DNA of 64,000 nt from Owenia fusiformis (lineage: Eukaryota > Annelida > Polychaeta > Sabellida > Oweniidae). Below the pieces are notes generated by a model. The model was not told where the DNA came from and made no database searches. It saw nothing but the letters and a program-made list of their open reading frames with translations. A program made the translations under genes and the position numbers. This document shows, in pieces, positions 22,251 through 40,700 of this stretch. Each line of letters begins with the position of its first letter. Within the stretch, counting starts at the first letter, position 1. The stretch covers positions 29,437,564 to 29,501,563 of the forward strand of contig CAIIXF020000007.1 of NCBI GenBank assembly GCA_903813345.2, given 5' to 3'.

Positions 22251-24964
22251 TACAATTAAATATACAAGCCCCCTACCCATAGACAACATAAGATTCGAAA
22301 GAGACTGTCACAACATTGGAGGTGATTATTAATTACAAAGTGTACAACTGGTTAACAATTCATTCAATGTTGACTTTCAGTTTAGCTTTCGACTGTCCGA
22401 AACTGGAGCAAACTCGGTGTATTTGGGGAAATAGATTATCAAGCCAAACCTCTGAAATTTATAATTGTGTAATTCTATTTGTGCAATCCGTTAATTTTCT
22501 AGGTTTACAGTACCCAGCATTTTAAGTTCCTGATGGATCAAGCGACATTTTTGGTGAACATCCATTTTCAGTAGAATCAAAATCAAGATACAACACAGAC
22601 TTTTCAAGCTACAAATCATATATTTATTACTCCATTGAACGGAGCAAATAGTAAGTTAAAAATGGAACAATAGATGACTGAACTGACGTAAGAATTTAAA
22701 ATCTATAAAATTATGCATCACAGTATCCAACCTATTTTGTTTAAATGAAAAATGTTCACTTATAATTTGAACAAAATGAGGGTTGACAAAATATTCTCAG
22801 TGAACATTTTTTTATCTAATGAAACATGTTGAACAATTTGTTTATATTTAATACACATCTCTCTCAGTACTGTAAAACAAGTTAAAGTTGCTTCACGTTA
22901 ATACGAGGGGCGATCAAGAAATAATGGATTCTATTTTACAGAGATGCTTGTTACAGATCAATCCCTTTAATATAACTAATAATCAAACCTACTAAATTCA
23001 GTATTGATTCAATTTGTACCATATCATAATGTAATGAAAACAAATCTTGATTCAAGGCCTATTGACCATCATTATGCTAACTACTAAAAGTTCATGTGCA
23101 AACTAAGCATTGTTTTACAGTATTAAAACATGTAACATATATTCTACAATTACAATCTGTATGCCTTATCACAATAAATACAATCCTCAATTGAATGAAT
23201 TCTAATTTACAAAATAAAATTCCCATTCAATTTATCAAGGATTTCAAGTGTAATTTTGGCCCCATAGTAAGCTTCTAACAACATTCAACTGGCAGATCTG
23301 CCAGAAACGCTGTTCTCTTTGAAACAGGAACATCTAGTAAGAAAGAAGCTAAGTGCTGACATGGTCATCTACATGGAACCTGTTCTTGTATGACCTTGAC
23401 TTTTCTCTTTCAGGCCATCAACATGGAACATGTTCTTGTACGACCTTGACCTCTCTCTTATACACCAAAAATGGGATTCTATACAAATTCATCCTATTTT
23501 GTGAAAGATGACTTCGAAGAACATATGAATCTTTATAGGGGACAAGGCCAATAAATCAATGAAGTCGATATACACCACAAATGTAATTAATTATGGTTTG
23601 ATAGGGGAGGGGGATATTTTTGAGGGAGTCAACATGAAATTTAATCAAATATGTTTTTGAGAAACATTGAAATATTGACCTGGTCCCCCTAAACCCCAAA
23701 AAATTAAGTAAGCTTTGAAAATGAAAACCTAACCACAATCTTCATACCTAGGCTCAAGAGCTCCAAGGCTGCAATTTTTAATGTTCATATCACAAAAATC
23801 AAGCTTATTTCACTCTTGTTGACCAAGGGTCTTAATATACCCCAAAAGGTCCATTTGGAATAAACATTTCTCTTAGACTTATTTTATAATTGCTAAATTA
23901 AATTGCTTATTAAATATATATTCAATGATTAATGAACAAGACACACTGTGATAAATATCACACTTTGAAGAGCAAACTGGCCACCATGTAATTCACCCAG
24001 CATGCCCAAAACCTAGGATTCGACATTCAAAGGTTTTGATTTTTGTTTGGAAAGCAGAGGCTAGTGGGCTAAGAAAGAAACCTTGACAGCACATCAGTAC
24101 ATTACGATTTCAATAATTCCCCCTTGATAAATGATCATGACATGCTGTTATACGTGTTGTAGTGATCAACTCTGTAGAGGATGAAAGCTGTTTTTTATTG
24201 ATGGTTAAAATCATGTTTCTCCGATCATTAGTTTATCCATTCCATTACACATTTTTATTTCCACTTTACTTCTTATCTTCAAAATTTGCGATAAACACAA
24301 AGAAAAATTGCAGCCTGAGTTCAGTCAAGAGCCACCCGAGAAGATACCACTGACTAGGTATAGTCAAATGACCCTTTGACCTAGACTGCATTTTTGAACT
24401 GCCCGCAGCGCAAGTTTATTGCATCATATTTTATAAGTTTTCCTCCTAGGTATCATGAAAAAGAACAATGAGCCTATGAGTTGCAAATTACATGCTCACA
24501 CGTTTTCAACAAAAGCAGTCCATCCAAGCGCACTTAAACCGCTAATTATGCTGCGGCGACCTCCTTGTTGGCTGCTCACGTATCAACCGTGTCTGCTCGT
24601 TGCTAATGCACCGCAGGAGTTCCATTGCAATAAACCGTGGTCGCTTTCAAAATAATTATGTGAGTGTAGGTGCGCTTGGATAAGCTATTTTTGTTGAAAA
24701 CACATGAGCATGTAATTTGCACTGCAGGGCTTATTGTTCTTAAGGTGATACCCGAGGAGAAACCTCTTTGAAATATTATGCAATTCACTAGCACCGCGGG
24801 CATACAAAAATACAGCCTAAACCTACTGATGTACAGTCACATGGCCCTCTAATCTAATCAAGCTTACTATGATTGGTTAGGTATAGTCACATGACCCTTT
24901 GACCTTATTAGGGATTTAAGATTGATTAGATATCATTACACAACCCTTTGCAATAAGGCTTTTT

Positions 24965-25265
24965 ATCGTATGATCTGTAAAATGAAGCCTTCTGATTGGT
25001 CAGTTTTTGTGCTGTACCAATCTGTATTGCGACTGAGATTGTCAGCATTGATCATCTCCGTCACAATACAGAAAATATTGGTACGGAGGGGACATTCTCA
25101 GTAGCAATACAGAGGATCACACGATAAAAACGTTATAGAATGATTTGAAGTGCAATACAGGATATATTCTGTCTCGATATTCTGTATTGGCACTCTACTT
25201 CGTCTCGTTCCAATACGGAATTTCTCGAGCAGAATATATCCTGTATTGCACTTCAAATCATTCAA
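24965..25265. mobile_element. Foldback element family C, copy 1
   Basis: A block of about 300 bp starting near ATCGTATGATCTGTAAAATGAAGCC, with repeated inverted arms around CAATACAGAATAT and AGTGCAATACAGGATATATTCTG (25150) inverted as CAGAATATATCCTGTATTGCACT (25231). A second copy with nearly identical sequence is at 43877-44165, inside a USP37 intron. Confidence 0.75.
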
Positions 25266-28200
25266 TAACTTATAATATTGAATGCTGGTATCAAGTGTTA
25301 ACCATTACATTAAAATGTAGGACAATTGTGCCATCTTTATAAATACACATCTAGAGTTTTCACTACATTCTCTCATTAAGTAGAACATGCGATCATTCTA
25401 TTCTAAGTTTAAAAACAATTTCTCTACTGCACTTTTCTATATTGCCCCTGTGTAAGGGAAATCCTCACAATTTCTCTTCCATATATGGCATTCATCTACT
25501 TTTAAAATCACTTGCAAAAATCCCAGAAATATAAACAGGAGCTACAGGCAATTTATTATATATTGAGGGGGTTAACTTGGCCTAATATAAACTCTATTTA
25601 AATAATGTTTCTAAAGATTATTTCTCCATCTTGGAATTTCCCAGAAGAAACAATTTAAGAACAGTTTAAAATAACATTGTTTCTTTTTCTTTTCAAATTG
25701 TTTAGATTAATACCTTCTCAATTTATTTGCAGAAACAGAAAAACCAGATTGATATGAACACCATTAAACATAGTAAAACTAGTATACTACAAACAATACA
25801 CCCATGGAGAGTTTATCAATTTAACAATATAACCAATGGGGAAAATATGGTATAAGTGGTATTTAATCTGAGTGGTTAATTTCCCGAATGGTCAACTTTT
25901 ATCATTTTCCTAATTTTAATTTTCCTAATGACAAGAAACTTCCCATTGGATAACATTATGAAGATAATATTTCCAATCCGACATTTAATTTTCTGAACCT
26001 GGCAAAAGATAGGCAATAGGCAAATTAAATGAATAGGCAAAATTACCACTTATATATTACGTTGAGTCCCAGAGAGAGAGAGTATTCACATTAAAGGTGT
26101 GTTCACTTTATACAGGTGTTCACATATGCAGAAGTTTTACTGTACAAAATAAATGGTTGTTCTGAATCCCTTCTGTTTCATATATTTCAGTGATGGTGTC
26201 CAAACATTGAGTTATGGAAAAATTAAGTTAACTTCATTATAGTGTAACACCCTCCCTGCATTGAAAATGTTAATTTGCTGTTAACATGGATTTTTCAGAA
26301 AATCAAAATTCTTCACGAATGAAACCTTCAAGTACTCTATCCTCCTCTAATAAAATAAACTTTGTTTTTCAACGACTTTTTTGACTTTTGGGTATCATCC
26401 CTCACCGTGAAATCCTGAACTCATGAGACATAATCATTAGTACCCTTTGTTACGCACTGACTCACCCCCACCATGTTTGCTATTTGTGCATGTGTCTGAT
26501 TTTAATGGTTAAATATTGGTATTCACTGAAGGTCCCTTATTTTAATAAATAAGTCTGAGATCCCTTCTATGAAGGATTTCTAGTGTAAGCTATATATGGA
26601 TGACCTATGTGTAGATTAGAACACTTATGGGAATTCTTGGACATCTCAAATCAGGATTTTTTGATCTGTTTAAAATGACTTGTGGTCTGTCATGACAAGG
26701 TCTATAATTGTCTTGTGGTTTGTCATGACAATATTGCTTTGCTTCCCTTTGGTAATGTTGTGAGTCCATCAAGGCTCTGGGAACGTTTAAGAACCCCATG
26801 TGTCACATCTTTCAGCTTGTCCTCGTAATTATTAGACATTGCCTGAAAGTAATCAAATGTTTAATTGTAATGCAGTTTGTACATTTCTGGAAGGCTGGGA
26901 AATATACTAGAGTTGTTCAATATGGCCTAATTGCTTTGTATCAAAATCCAGATTTTTATGAAATACCTCTTAAAACGAGGGAAAAACCTTAGTTCCACAT
27001 TCCAAAACATTCAAAGTTTTTTAAGTTTATATTTTTTTGAGACAAGAAGGCCTTCAGTCTGAATAATCAAGCAGGTTGTTAAGAATTGCAATATTTTCAT
27101 GCAAAATAGAGGCCATTTTGAATTCAGCAGCCATCTTGAAAATTCCTCTTTGAGCAGAGTTCTATGTCTCTAAAGCAATCAGCATAACATTTGAACCAAA
27201 TACATCACTTCAACCCTTAGCATAGGATTTGATCCTATATTTCAGATTAATCATCAAGCAGAAATTCTGCAAAAGTAAAATACTTTATATTTCTTAGATA
27301 CTGTTTAAAAGGAATGCAAAGTTTTGTCCCTTAAACTTGATAATACGTTAGAATAAAGATATATCTTTCAATCCAACTTAGTTTTATTGTTCTATCATTA
27401 TCCTTTAAATTGTTATTGAGCCCCGGGTTTTGCATATGAACTGGACCATGGAGCTGCCATTTCAACCGTAAAGTGGTTCTTTACGACATTGTTATGACGT
27501 CATTGATGCCAGATTGATGCCTTGGCATTCCAAAAGTTTTGTGGCGCCATTTTTGAATCAAAAAATGAATGCTGAGTTGTTGCCATTCCAAAACCAAAGA
27601 AATCATTTCAAAGGAACTAAAAGAATACAGAACGATTTCAATAGAATATTAACGTCGGCATTTTCGGAATTGCTTTTTACCTATCTAGACATGGAATGCG
27701 GGTTAGATTTATTCTTTATTTACACTTGAAACAATCTGGGATTCGTGACTTTTTAACTTTTATTAGGTCTAGCGCTAAATGCGAACAGAGAATGCTAATT
27801 CTATCAGGCGAATGCAAACTATTTGAATAAAACATAATAAAATTAATTCAACCAACCCATCTTGAATTTCCAAGAATGCAATGGTTTAATTTGCTAGTCT
27901 CATTACAAAAATACGTGCTCGTACTTTAATATTCAGTGCATTTATGTTTATCTTTAACACAGGTATTCAAAGAAATTAAAATTTTAAAACTAAATTTTAA
28001 AACCGTATTCAATTACTATCATGGATTCTTAGCCTAGCGTCACATTTTTACGGGGACGGTACGGTCAATCATTTCTGTGGTAAGTAGGATTTCTACGGTT
28101 GCCTAAGTATTTCTGCAGTCAGATAATTTAGCAGTCACATTTGCCAAGATAGCCGTACTACGTATCTTGATTACGAGGAAAAACTACGATTTCCATACGG

Positions 28201-30152
28201 CTGATAAATGATGACGCACGATCAGCGTAGGGCGGCCCTACGACGTGCATAGTTTTTCTTGAAGGCATCCACAAGGGGTTCTATGGTTCGGAAAGGTCAA
28301 TTATGAAAACCTATGAAATCCAAGCGCAGCCGCAAGTCGACCGTGAACCCGACGTACGGCCGTCGTGAGACCTACGGTTTGGCTGCTGCTTGTTGATATC
28401 AGGAAAGAAAAAGTTATAACTCCGACTCTACGCCAGGTAAAAACTGGATATGTCGTGTACGTAGACTGCAAGGTGCAGTGACCTTAAGTCGACTGTAGTT
28501 TTCCTATGTATGTCGCAGAAATTTACTGATTTCAGGGAAATACGATCGACGTGTGGTCGCATTGAACAAATGTGACTGAAGCTTTTAAAGTTCCACTTAT
28601 TTCTGATATAGCAAAACAAAAGTTTGTATGCCATTAAATTGAAAATCATTATTTCGAAAACACTGTAGAACTGTACGTATCGTTAAGACAACATCGATTT
28701 CTAGATTTTTGTTTGCGTTTTTCATTAGAATTTAAATGGCTAAACACTTTAGGGTGTTACTGTTTCATTGGATTACTACTTTTTGTTTTATTTCTTTCAT
28801 TCTCAAATACATGTATTCATATTTGAATAGAATACTACAGATTGAAGAAATCTACCATTTATGATTAGGTAAGAAAGCAATTGCGGCAGTATGCCTATTT
28901 GCCGACATAAACCTTAAGGTTAATAATGATGTGCCGTAAATGCTCATCAGCGCATTAATGAACATTAGCATAGATTTTGATATTTTAAATGGTATGTCGT
29001 GTATTTACATAGACTAAATATGGTAAATGCAACTATTTGTTGGATGCGTTCAGCCGATGATATAACTTACTTATTTTCACCACAAATACACCAACACATT
29101 AGCCACATTAATCTTAGTTAAATAAATCCCCATTGATGCACAGTAATGCATTTATGTGTAAATGCCATTTTGTATATTTTAATGCATTTACCTCATTTAT
29201 TAGTTAAATATACAAGAAAGCATTTACAGGATTTGAACAGATTTATCCTATTTGACCCAGTGTTATCATTATATAAAATAATTCTAGTGGATATTTTTCA
29301 AGTGGAATATAATGCGATGACTTCCGAATAGCGCAGCTAATATCTCATAAGTTTTGTGATTTTTCTACCTAGCCTAAACTCATTGGAGAAAATAAATACA
29401 AACATTTGAAAAAATACATTGCAACAATTCAATTTCTATGAAGAATATATTGAAACAACTTTTCCAAATATATGATATGGACATGAACATGCGACAACAA
29501 TGTTAAGCGGACAGAAATATAATATTTTTCACATGCTGTCCGACGGTCGAAAAATCCATTTCTTTTCTCATCCGGCTGTATTCCTGAGTTTTTTAGCCAT
29601 ATATAATAAATTTGGCTGAAGACTTATCTACACCTCCTTCCTTTCGTCAGAGAGCTGAGCAGAATCATGTCCAATTACATTTTCTTCTGATTAATCCTCT
29701 AAATTTCAAAATGGTGGATGATTCGAAAAAATCTCATGACATGACAAGTCATTATATTTTGTAAACTTGACCATCATACTTGAGATTGTTAATTACATTT
29801 ATTACATTTTGTGAAATTACATATGTTTAGATTAGTTTGTAAACTGGATTATCACATTTGAATCAGTTTATTTATAATTTTGAATATTTATCACCCCTTC
29901 AAAAATTAAACGATAGTTCATTCATGGAATTCATGGAATTCTGGAAGATTCTTGGAACTCAGACGTCACTTGAACAGAGGGTGAGAAGAAACTTTTCTCA
30001 AGAAATGGGTACTTTGAACTTGAATTATATGTTAGTTCAAACACGATATGTCCCATGAGTGAGCTGAAGTGATAGATGATGGTTATAAGTAGCCAGCGTG
30101 TAAATTAGAACATGAAACTTCGCATTCCCTTTAAATATATATTGTAGTACTA

Positions 30153-35792
<5,640 letters not shown>

Positions 35793-37723
35793 TGTTATCT
35801 AGGTAATCATGAGATTCTATAGTATACAAAGGAATGAACACTATTCCATTTTCGGTGGTGAGACTTTTTCTGGGATTAGTCTAAGATATGGTCTATCAGA
35901 ACATTTCAAGTGGAATTTCCACAGGAAAATGGCCCTATCCTTGAAAAACACCGGGTGGTAAAATCCTGCATAGCCGATCACATATTCAGGTTTCGGTCCA
36001 GATATTACTGTGAATTCATACTTGTATACGCATACATCTACTTGCACTAGAAGATCAGCAATCGTTCGAATAACTTTCCAGTTATAAAGCTAAAAATGTT
36101 GAGAAAATGTGAAAATCTCTTTTGTCAGGCATCAGGAAATTATCCAGAAATGTTAAAAGAAATTTGATTGGTTAGTGGACGAAGATTTTGTAATATCTAA
36201 TTTGATTGGATGAAATCGACCGATAGATGTCTCTAAATATACCGCGAATTTATTTTCCAAAAAATGAAAAATATTTTATCCTGAATAAAATTCGAAATTT
36301 AGAGACTTATTCAGTCGATCTTGCCTTATTCTAACAGTACAGGTAACGTATACAATATGTTAGTTCTAGATCGATTTCATTTTGACCAAAGAAAGTGAAT
36401 AATTTCTCACTGTAAAGTTTTCAAATTTTAACAAATTGTTTGCCTCAGTCATGGGGCTTCAAGTTCAAGGGACAATCGAATTCATGTGAAAAGTGTGGAT
36501 TTGTTATTGCAATAAGAGGAACTCAGTGAATTATCTGGAAATATCTTTATATTTGGCATTTGCATTGTTTTGTAAACGAGTCGACTGAAATATTTGAGCT
36601 GGCAGTGCACTTTCATGTATTTCTTACCTCAATCAATTCTCAAGTCAAAGCCCAAAAATTCAGGAAAGTGTTATATATCGATTGAATGTGGCTAGCGCCA
36701 ATATTTTTTACTTTCAAAACATAATGTTAGGTTATATTGAAGTTTGCAAGACCAGAATGTACAGCGTACAGTATGTCTATATGTAGAGATGGTCTTGGTT
36801 CGAGGTAGGGCAAGGGGTTGACATGTGAGGTAATGTAGACATGAGAGATGGGGTAACTTCGACACTTACTTATTAGAAGTTGAATTTCCGCTTTCCGCCA
36901 TGTTTGATTTCTCGAAAAATTAAATTCTCGCGAGATCTCGATCCATGCGAGAAAAAAACATGGCTTCCACCTAGATCAGAGGTTAGAGCAAATAAACAAC
37001 AAGTTACCCCAAAATGGTGTCGAGGTTACACCCCTTCCGGGGAACTACTTTCTCGGAACTACTTACCGTAATCTAAGAAATTCTTGCACCACTACGTTTC
37101 AATGCTACTTGGCTTCAGAATGGTTCATAATATTTACAATGTGATGGATTTACCACCCTGGTTATTGATTTTTCCAAGCATACACTATCATCTGGCGGAA
37201 ATCCTGTATGCTTCGAGAAGTGGGTCCATTTGAAAAAAATATTTCAACAAGTCGTGATTTTTCAATCGAATCTGTGCAATTACAGTGTGTTCAACAATAA
37301 AAGTGTAACAGTTCATCATATGAGATTATACTGGGACAAACATATACTAAGTGGGGATTTAAAAAAATCAACTCCGAAAGTAGCGCTGGGTTCAGAATTC
37401 AAATTTTCTCTCAAGTTTATGAATTCTAATATGGGACTATCCCCGCCCCTAATAACACTATTAAAACTCCGATAGTCAAAGTCATTAGGGGTGGGGAGCA
37501 CCGCATAGATAACTCATAATCCCTATCTCAGATTAGAGACATGTAACAGCTATATGCAAGCCAAAAAATTATTTAACGTGATATCAGAACTAAATAATCT
37601 CTCATGTTAAAATATATTATGTCACCTAATTATTTTCAGAGAGACTCAAAGGAAAAATTACAGTTTCCAAAACTGCATCTACCAATCCAAGAAAGCCAGT
37701 AAAGTAAAGTAAAGTCTGTCAAT
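35793..37723. promoter_or_regulatory. Divergent intergenic region between CCNY and USP37
   Basis: 1.9 kb separates the ATG of CCNY (minus strand) from the ATG of USP37 (plus strand), so both promoters and 5' UTRs must lie here unless there are distant non-coding exons. The stretch around 36870-37070 is locally richer in CG dinucleotides (TTCTCGCGAGATCTCGATC at 36926, containing the palindrome TCTCGCGAGA). TCTCGCGAGA is a known core-promoter element of divergent and housekeeping genes in vertebrates; its activity here is inferred. Confidence 0.5.
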
Positions 37724-40700
37724 ATGATGGCCAACAAGTTCCCCTTCCACAGTACACCTGTTAAAGCCCCTGATAAGTCATCGTTTGGACCTGTATGTAC
37801 AGTTAACGATATTGTACTTAAAATGGATGGAATCTCAAAACCCTCAATATTTTCCAAAGAAACTTGGAGAGAAGGATGTTTGATAGTTGACGGCAACACT
37901 CAGAAAATTCATGTTAAACTGTTAATAGCTAAGCAGATACATGAACATAATTATAACGTAAGTAAAAGATCACATTTAGACTGTTCTGATATATGTAACA
38001 ACATTTAATGTTCCCCTTGGTCTGCAGCCTCGGCAACGAACAGGTCAGTGGATATTCCCTAGGGAAAATAATTTTCACTTTTTCCCTTAATGGCACTATT
38101 TTTTTAATATATCACTTATTTTTTAAATTTGTTATTCTCAAAAATTTCTTTTAACTATTTTGAGTCATTCTATAAATGTATAATCAGATATATATGCTAT
38201 AATGTCAATTTGATATTATGTTCCTAGATGGCTGATGTAGTAGCAGGTGGTACATATGGTAGAAATAATCGCTTAACTGTCAAACTGAAGAAGGAAGGAA
38301 TGACCATCAAATGTAGTCCAAATAAAACGAAAGGTTTCTTCCATCTAAATGCTGAAAAGTTCAAGGAACACATAGACTGGCTTGTGTTGGAGGCACAGAA
38401 AAATCCAAAAAGTAAGTGACTTGTATCATCAAGAATTTGAGTGCCTGGTTTAGAACAAGCAATATAATATTCAAGAATACTATGCATTTCAATTCCTTAC
38501 CCATACTTGAACATTTTAAATCTTTTTTCAACTGAATCAACTTTTAAATCAACTCATTAGTAGTGGTGGGACTCGTGTGAATTATCCTACTCGAGTAGAG
38601 GCTCTTGAACACTCGATTTATTCGCGATTAAAATGAATGATTTGGGAAAAAAGTTCAGAAAAAACTTTCTTTCGAAAAGTTACAAACTTTCACTTCCGGT
38701 AGCAATGTTTTCAAGTGTTCTCGGCTCAACCTACCTTGAATAACTCAAACATACTCATCAACTTATTCATATAGAATAACTCAATACACTTTATATGTTC
38801 TTGTTTTGCATTGAAAGTTAAAAATTTAGCAATTTACACTAATTGGTTTGACCTAGTTAAAGATTGCATTGTACATGCGCAACCGGATGTAATCGATAAA
38901 TAAAAACAAACATGAGAAAGCTTATTGTATTTGATTTATTATTCCAAACTTAAGGTATGATATTACAATGCTATGTATTAAGGAAGGCATCATTGCTAAA
39001 CATTGTACAGAAATGTTGTACATTGGATGTGTTTTTTACGTAAATTGCGGTTGAAAGGTGGGTAAATCACATTTTCTTCATCATTTTTTTTCATTTTTTT
39101 TTCAATTCGAGTCAGAATTTACCAATCGATGAATCGTATTTACAGGGTTTGGCGAGTATTATTCGAGTCCACGAGTCAATCGTTGCTCCACTACTCATTA
39201 GTGTGTTGATTTTTATATCACCACCCCAAGTGATGACAAATTGTTACTATGTCACCACCCCGTCCCCAAGTAGTGACAAATTATTAAAGTTTCCAACTTT
39301 TTATGGATGGTGTTCCGCAGGTGACATTTAACAGTCGGTATTTGGTGTCTGTAACAAATGGCAGGTGGTGACATTTTACATCTTAGTGACTTATTACAGC
39401 ATATTAGAAAAAATAATAAGACACTTTGTGTATAGTTGAATTTTGACCAAATGTAATTAAATGTTGTTCTTTATTTCAGAAAGACCAAGTACCCTTGCAA
39501 TATGTGCGGCCAAGTCACCCCCTGTGTCCACAGTTACCTCTTACAGGGACCCCCAGGATCTTGAGGAGCCAGAAGAGGGGGAGTCACAATCATCACCCTG
39601 CTATACAAAGTAAGTAGAAATAATGCAGAAACATTTGATACAGTATTATAAATTATGGATAGTGTCTTATTGTCAACAGTCGTAAATGAACTTTAGAAGT
39701 TATTTTTTAAGGGAATGGGGTAATGGTGCTTCTTTAAGGGAAATATGTTGATTTTCAGATGGAATTCTAGGCAAATCAAGATTTTTAAATTTTGTTATAT
39801 GGGAAGAGGTTGGTTAAACCATACCAATTTTGAATTTATATTTCCCATAACTTTTGAAATTTCAACATCATTGTATATAAAACCATTGAATAAAATGTAT
39901 TTCATCTCAAGTGCATGAATATAAAATAAATTAAAAATCTTTTGGCAAAATGTTGGTCTTTCATCCATTTAAGTTTGTTTAACAACTTGATGACGTTCAA
40001 ATCTGGGTTAAATACATACTGTATAGCTTGCTACTACTTGAAACTTGATTTTTAAGCAAAGGGTCTATGTTGTACACTTTTATATATTGAAACAAAACTT
40101 CTTTAAACATCCTAAATAAAATAACTATAATGAAAAGCTGAACATCATTTTGTAATGGAATTTCCCTCATTTTATAATGCTTGAATGCTTGAATGCTTGA
40201 ATCCTCTACTCTCCCCATTGTTAGATAACTGGTTTTGTTGTTTGCCATTTATTTATTGTAGTGTGAAATCTAGACACCACTCAGAGCCCTCTGTTGAGGA
40301 GAAAGAGAACAAAATGATGGAAAAGTGAGTACTCATTGCATACAAAATATATGTAGATAATGAAATATGTTTGTACAGTAAAATGTTTATGTTAATGAAA
40401 CATTTGTGAAGTGAACGATGAAACAAGTGTGTGAGCATGCAATTAAAATGTGTGTGTCTGTTTATGATATGTGTTCTCAATGAAATTGGTAGGCAGCACA
40501 AATAAAATCTTGTCATTTCTTTGGCAAGAAATTGAAACTTTACAGATGCAAGAGTAAATTAATTCTTAGATTAACTTTTAGAGTTGCTGGGTAATTTCCT
40601 GGGTGATTTCAGTGTTATGAGATTAACAGTAGCCAACGATCCTTGTATGAAACTTTTCACGAAATTTTTACAGATGCAAGTTGCAAGAGCAGACTAGTAC

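Larger units (their letters stand above)
19800..30149. other. Gene-poor region, repeats only
   Basis: More than 10 kb with no exon I can support on either strand. The short last exon of CCNY (expected on the minus strand after 30210) should lie here but was not recognised. Contents include a CAAGGCATTAAC-family copy at 21582, foldback elements near 21990-22250 and 24965-25265, a GCCTCAGTCAC-type element near 20630-20785 with a longer relative near 28028-28580, and a near-duplicated block of about 50 bp at 23366-23455 containing GAAC(C/A)TGTTCTTGTA(T/C)GACC. Confidence 0.5.

Noticed and set aside
22895-22930. TACGAGGGGCGATCAAGAAATAATG, like the end of a mariner-type element
   Set aside because: No matching inverted end and no transposase remnant could be found nearby; kept only as a hint. 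(Word given in parts: TACGAGGGGCGATCAAG and AAATAATG.)
27514-27729. 71-codon plus-strand frame in the gene-poor region
   Set aside because: No homology recognised and no compatible splice sites; expected by chance over 10 kb.
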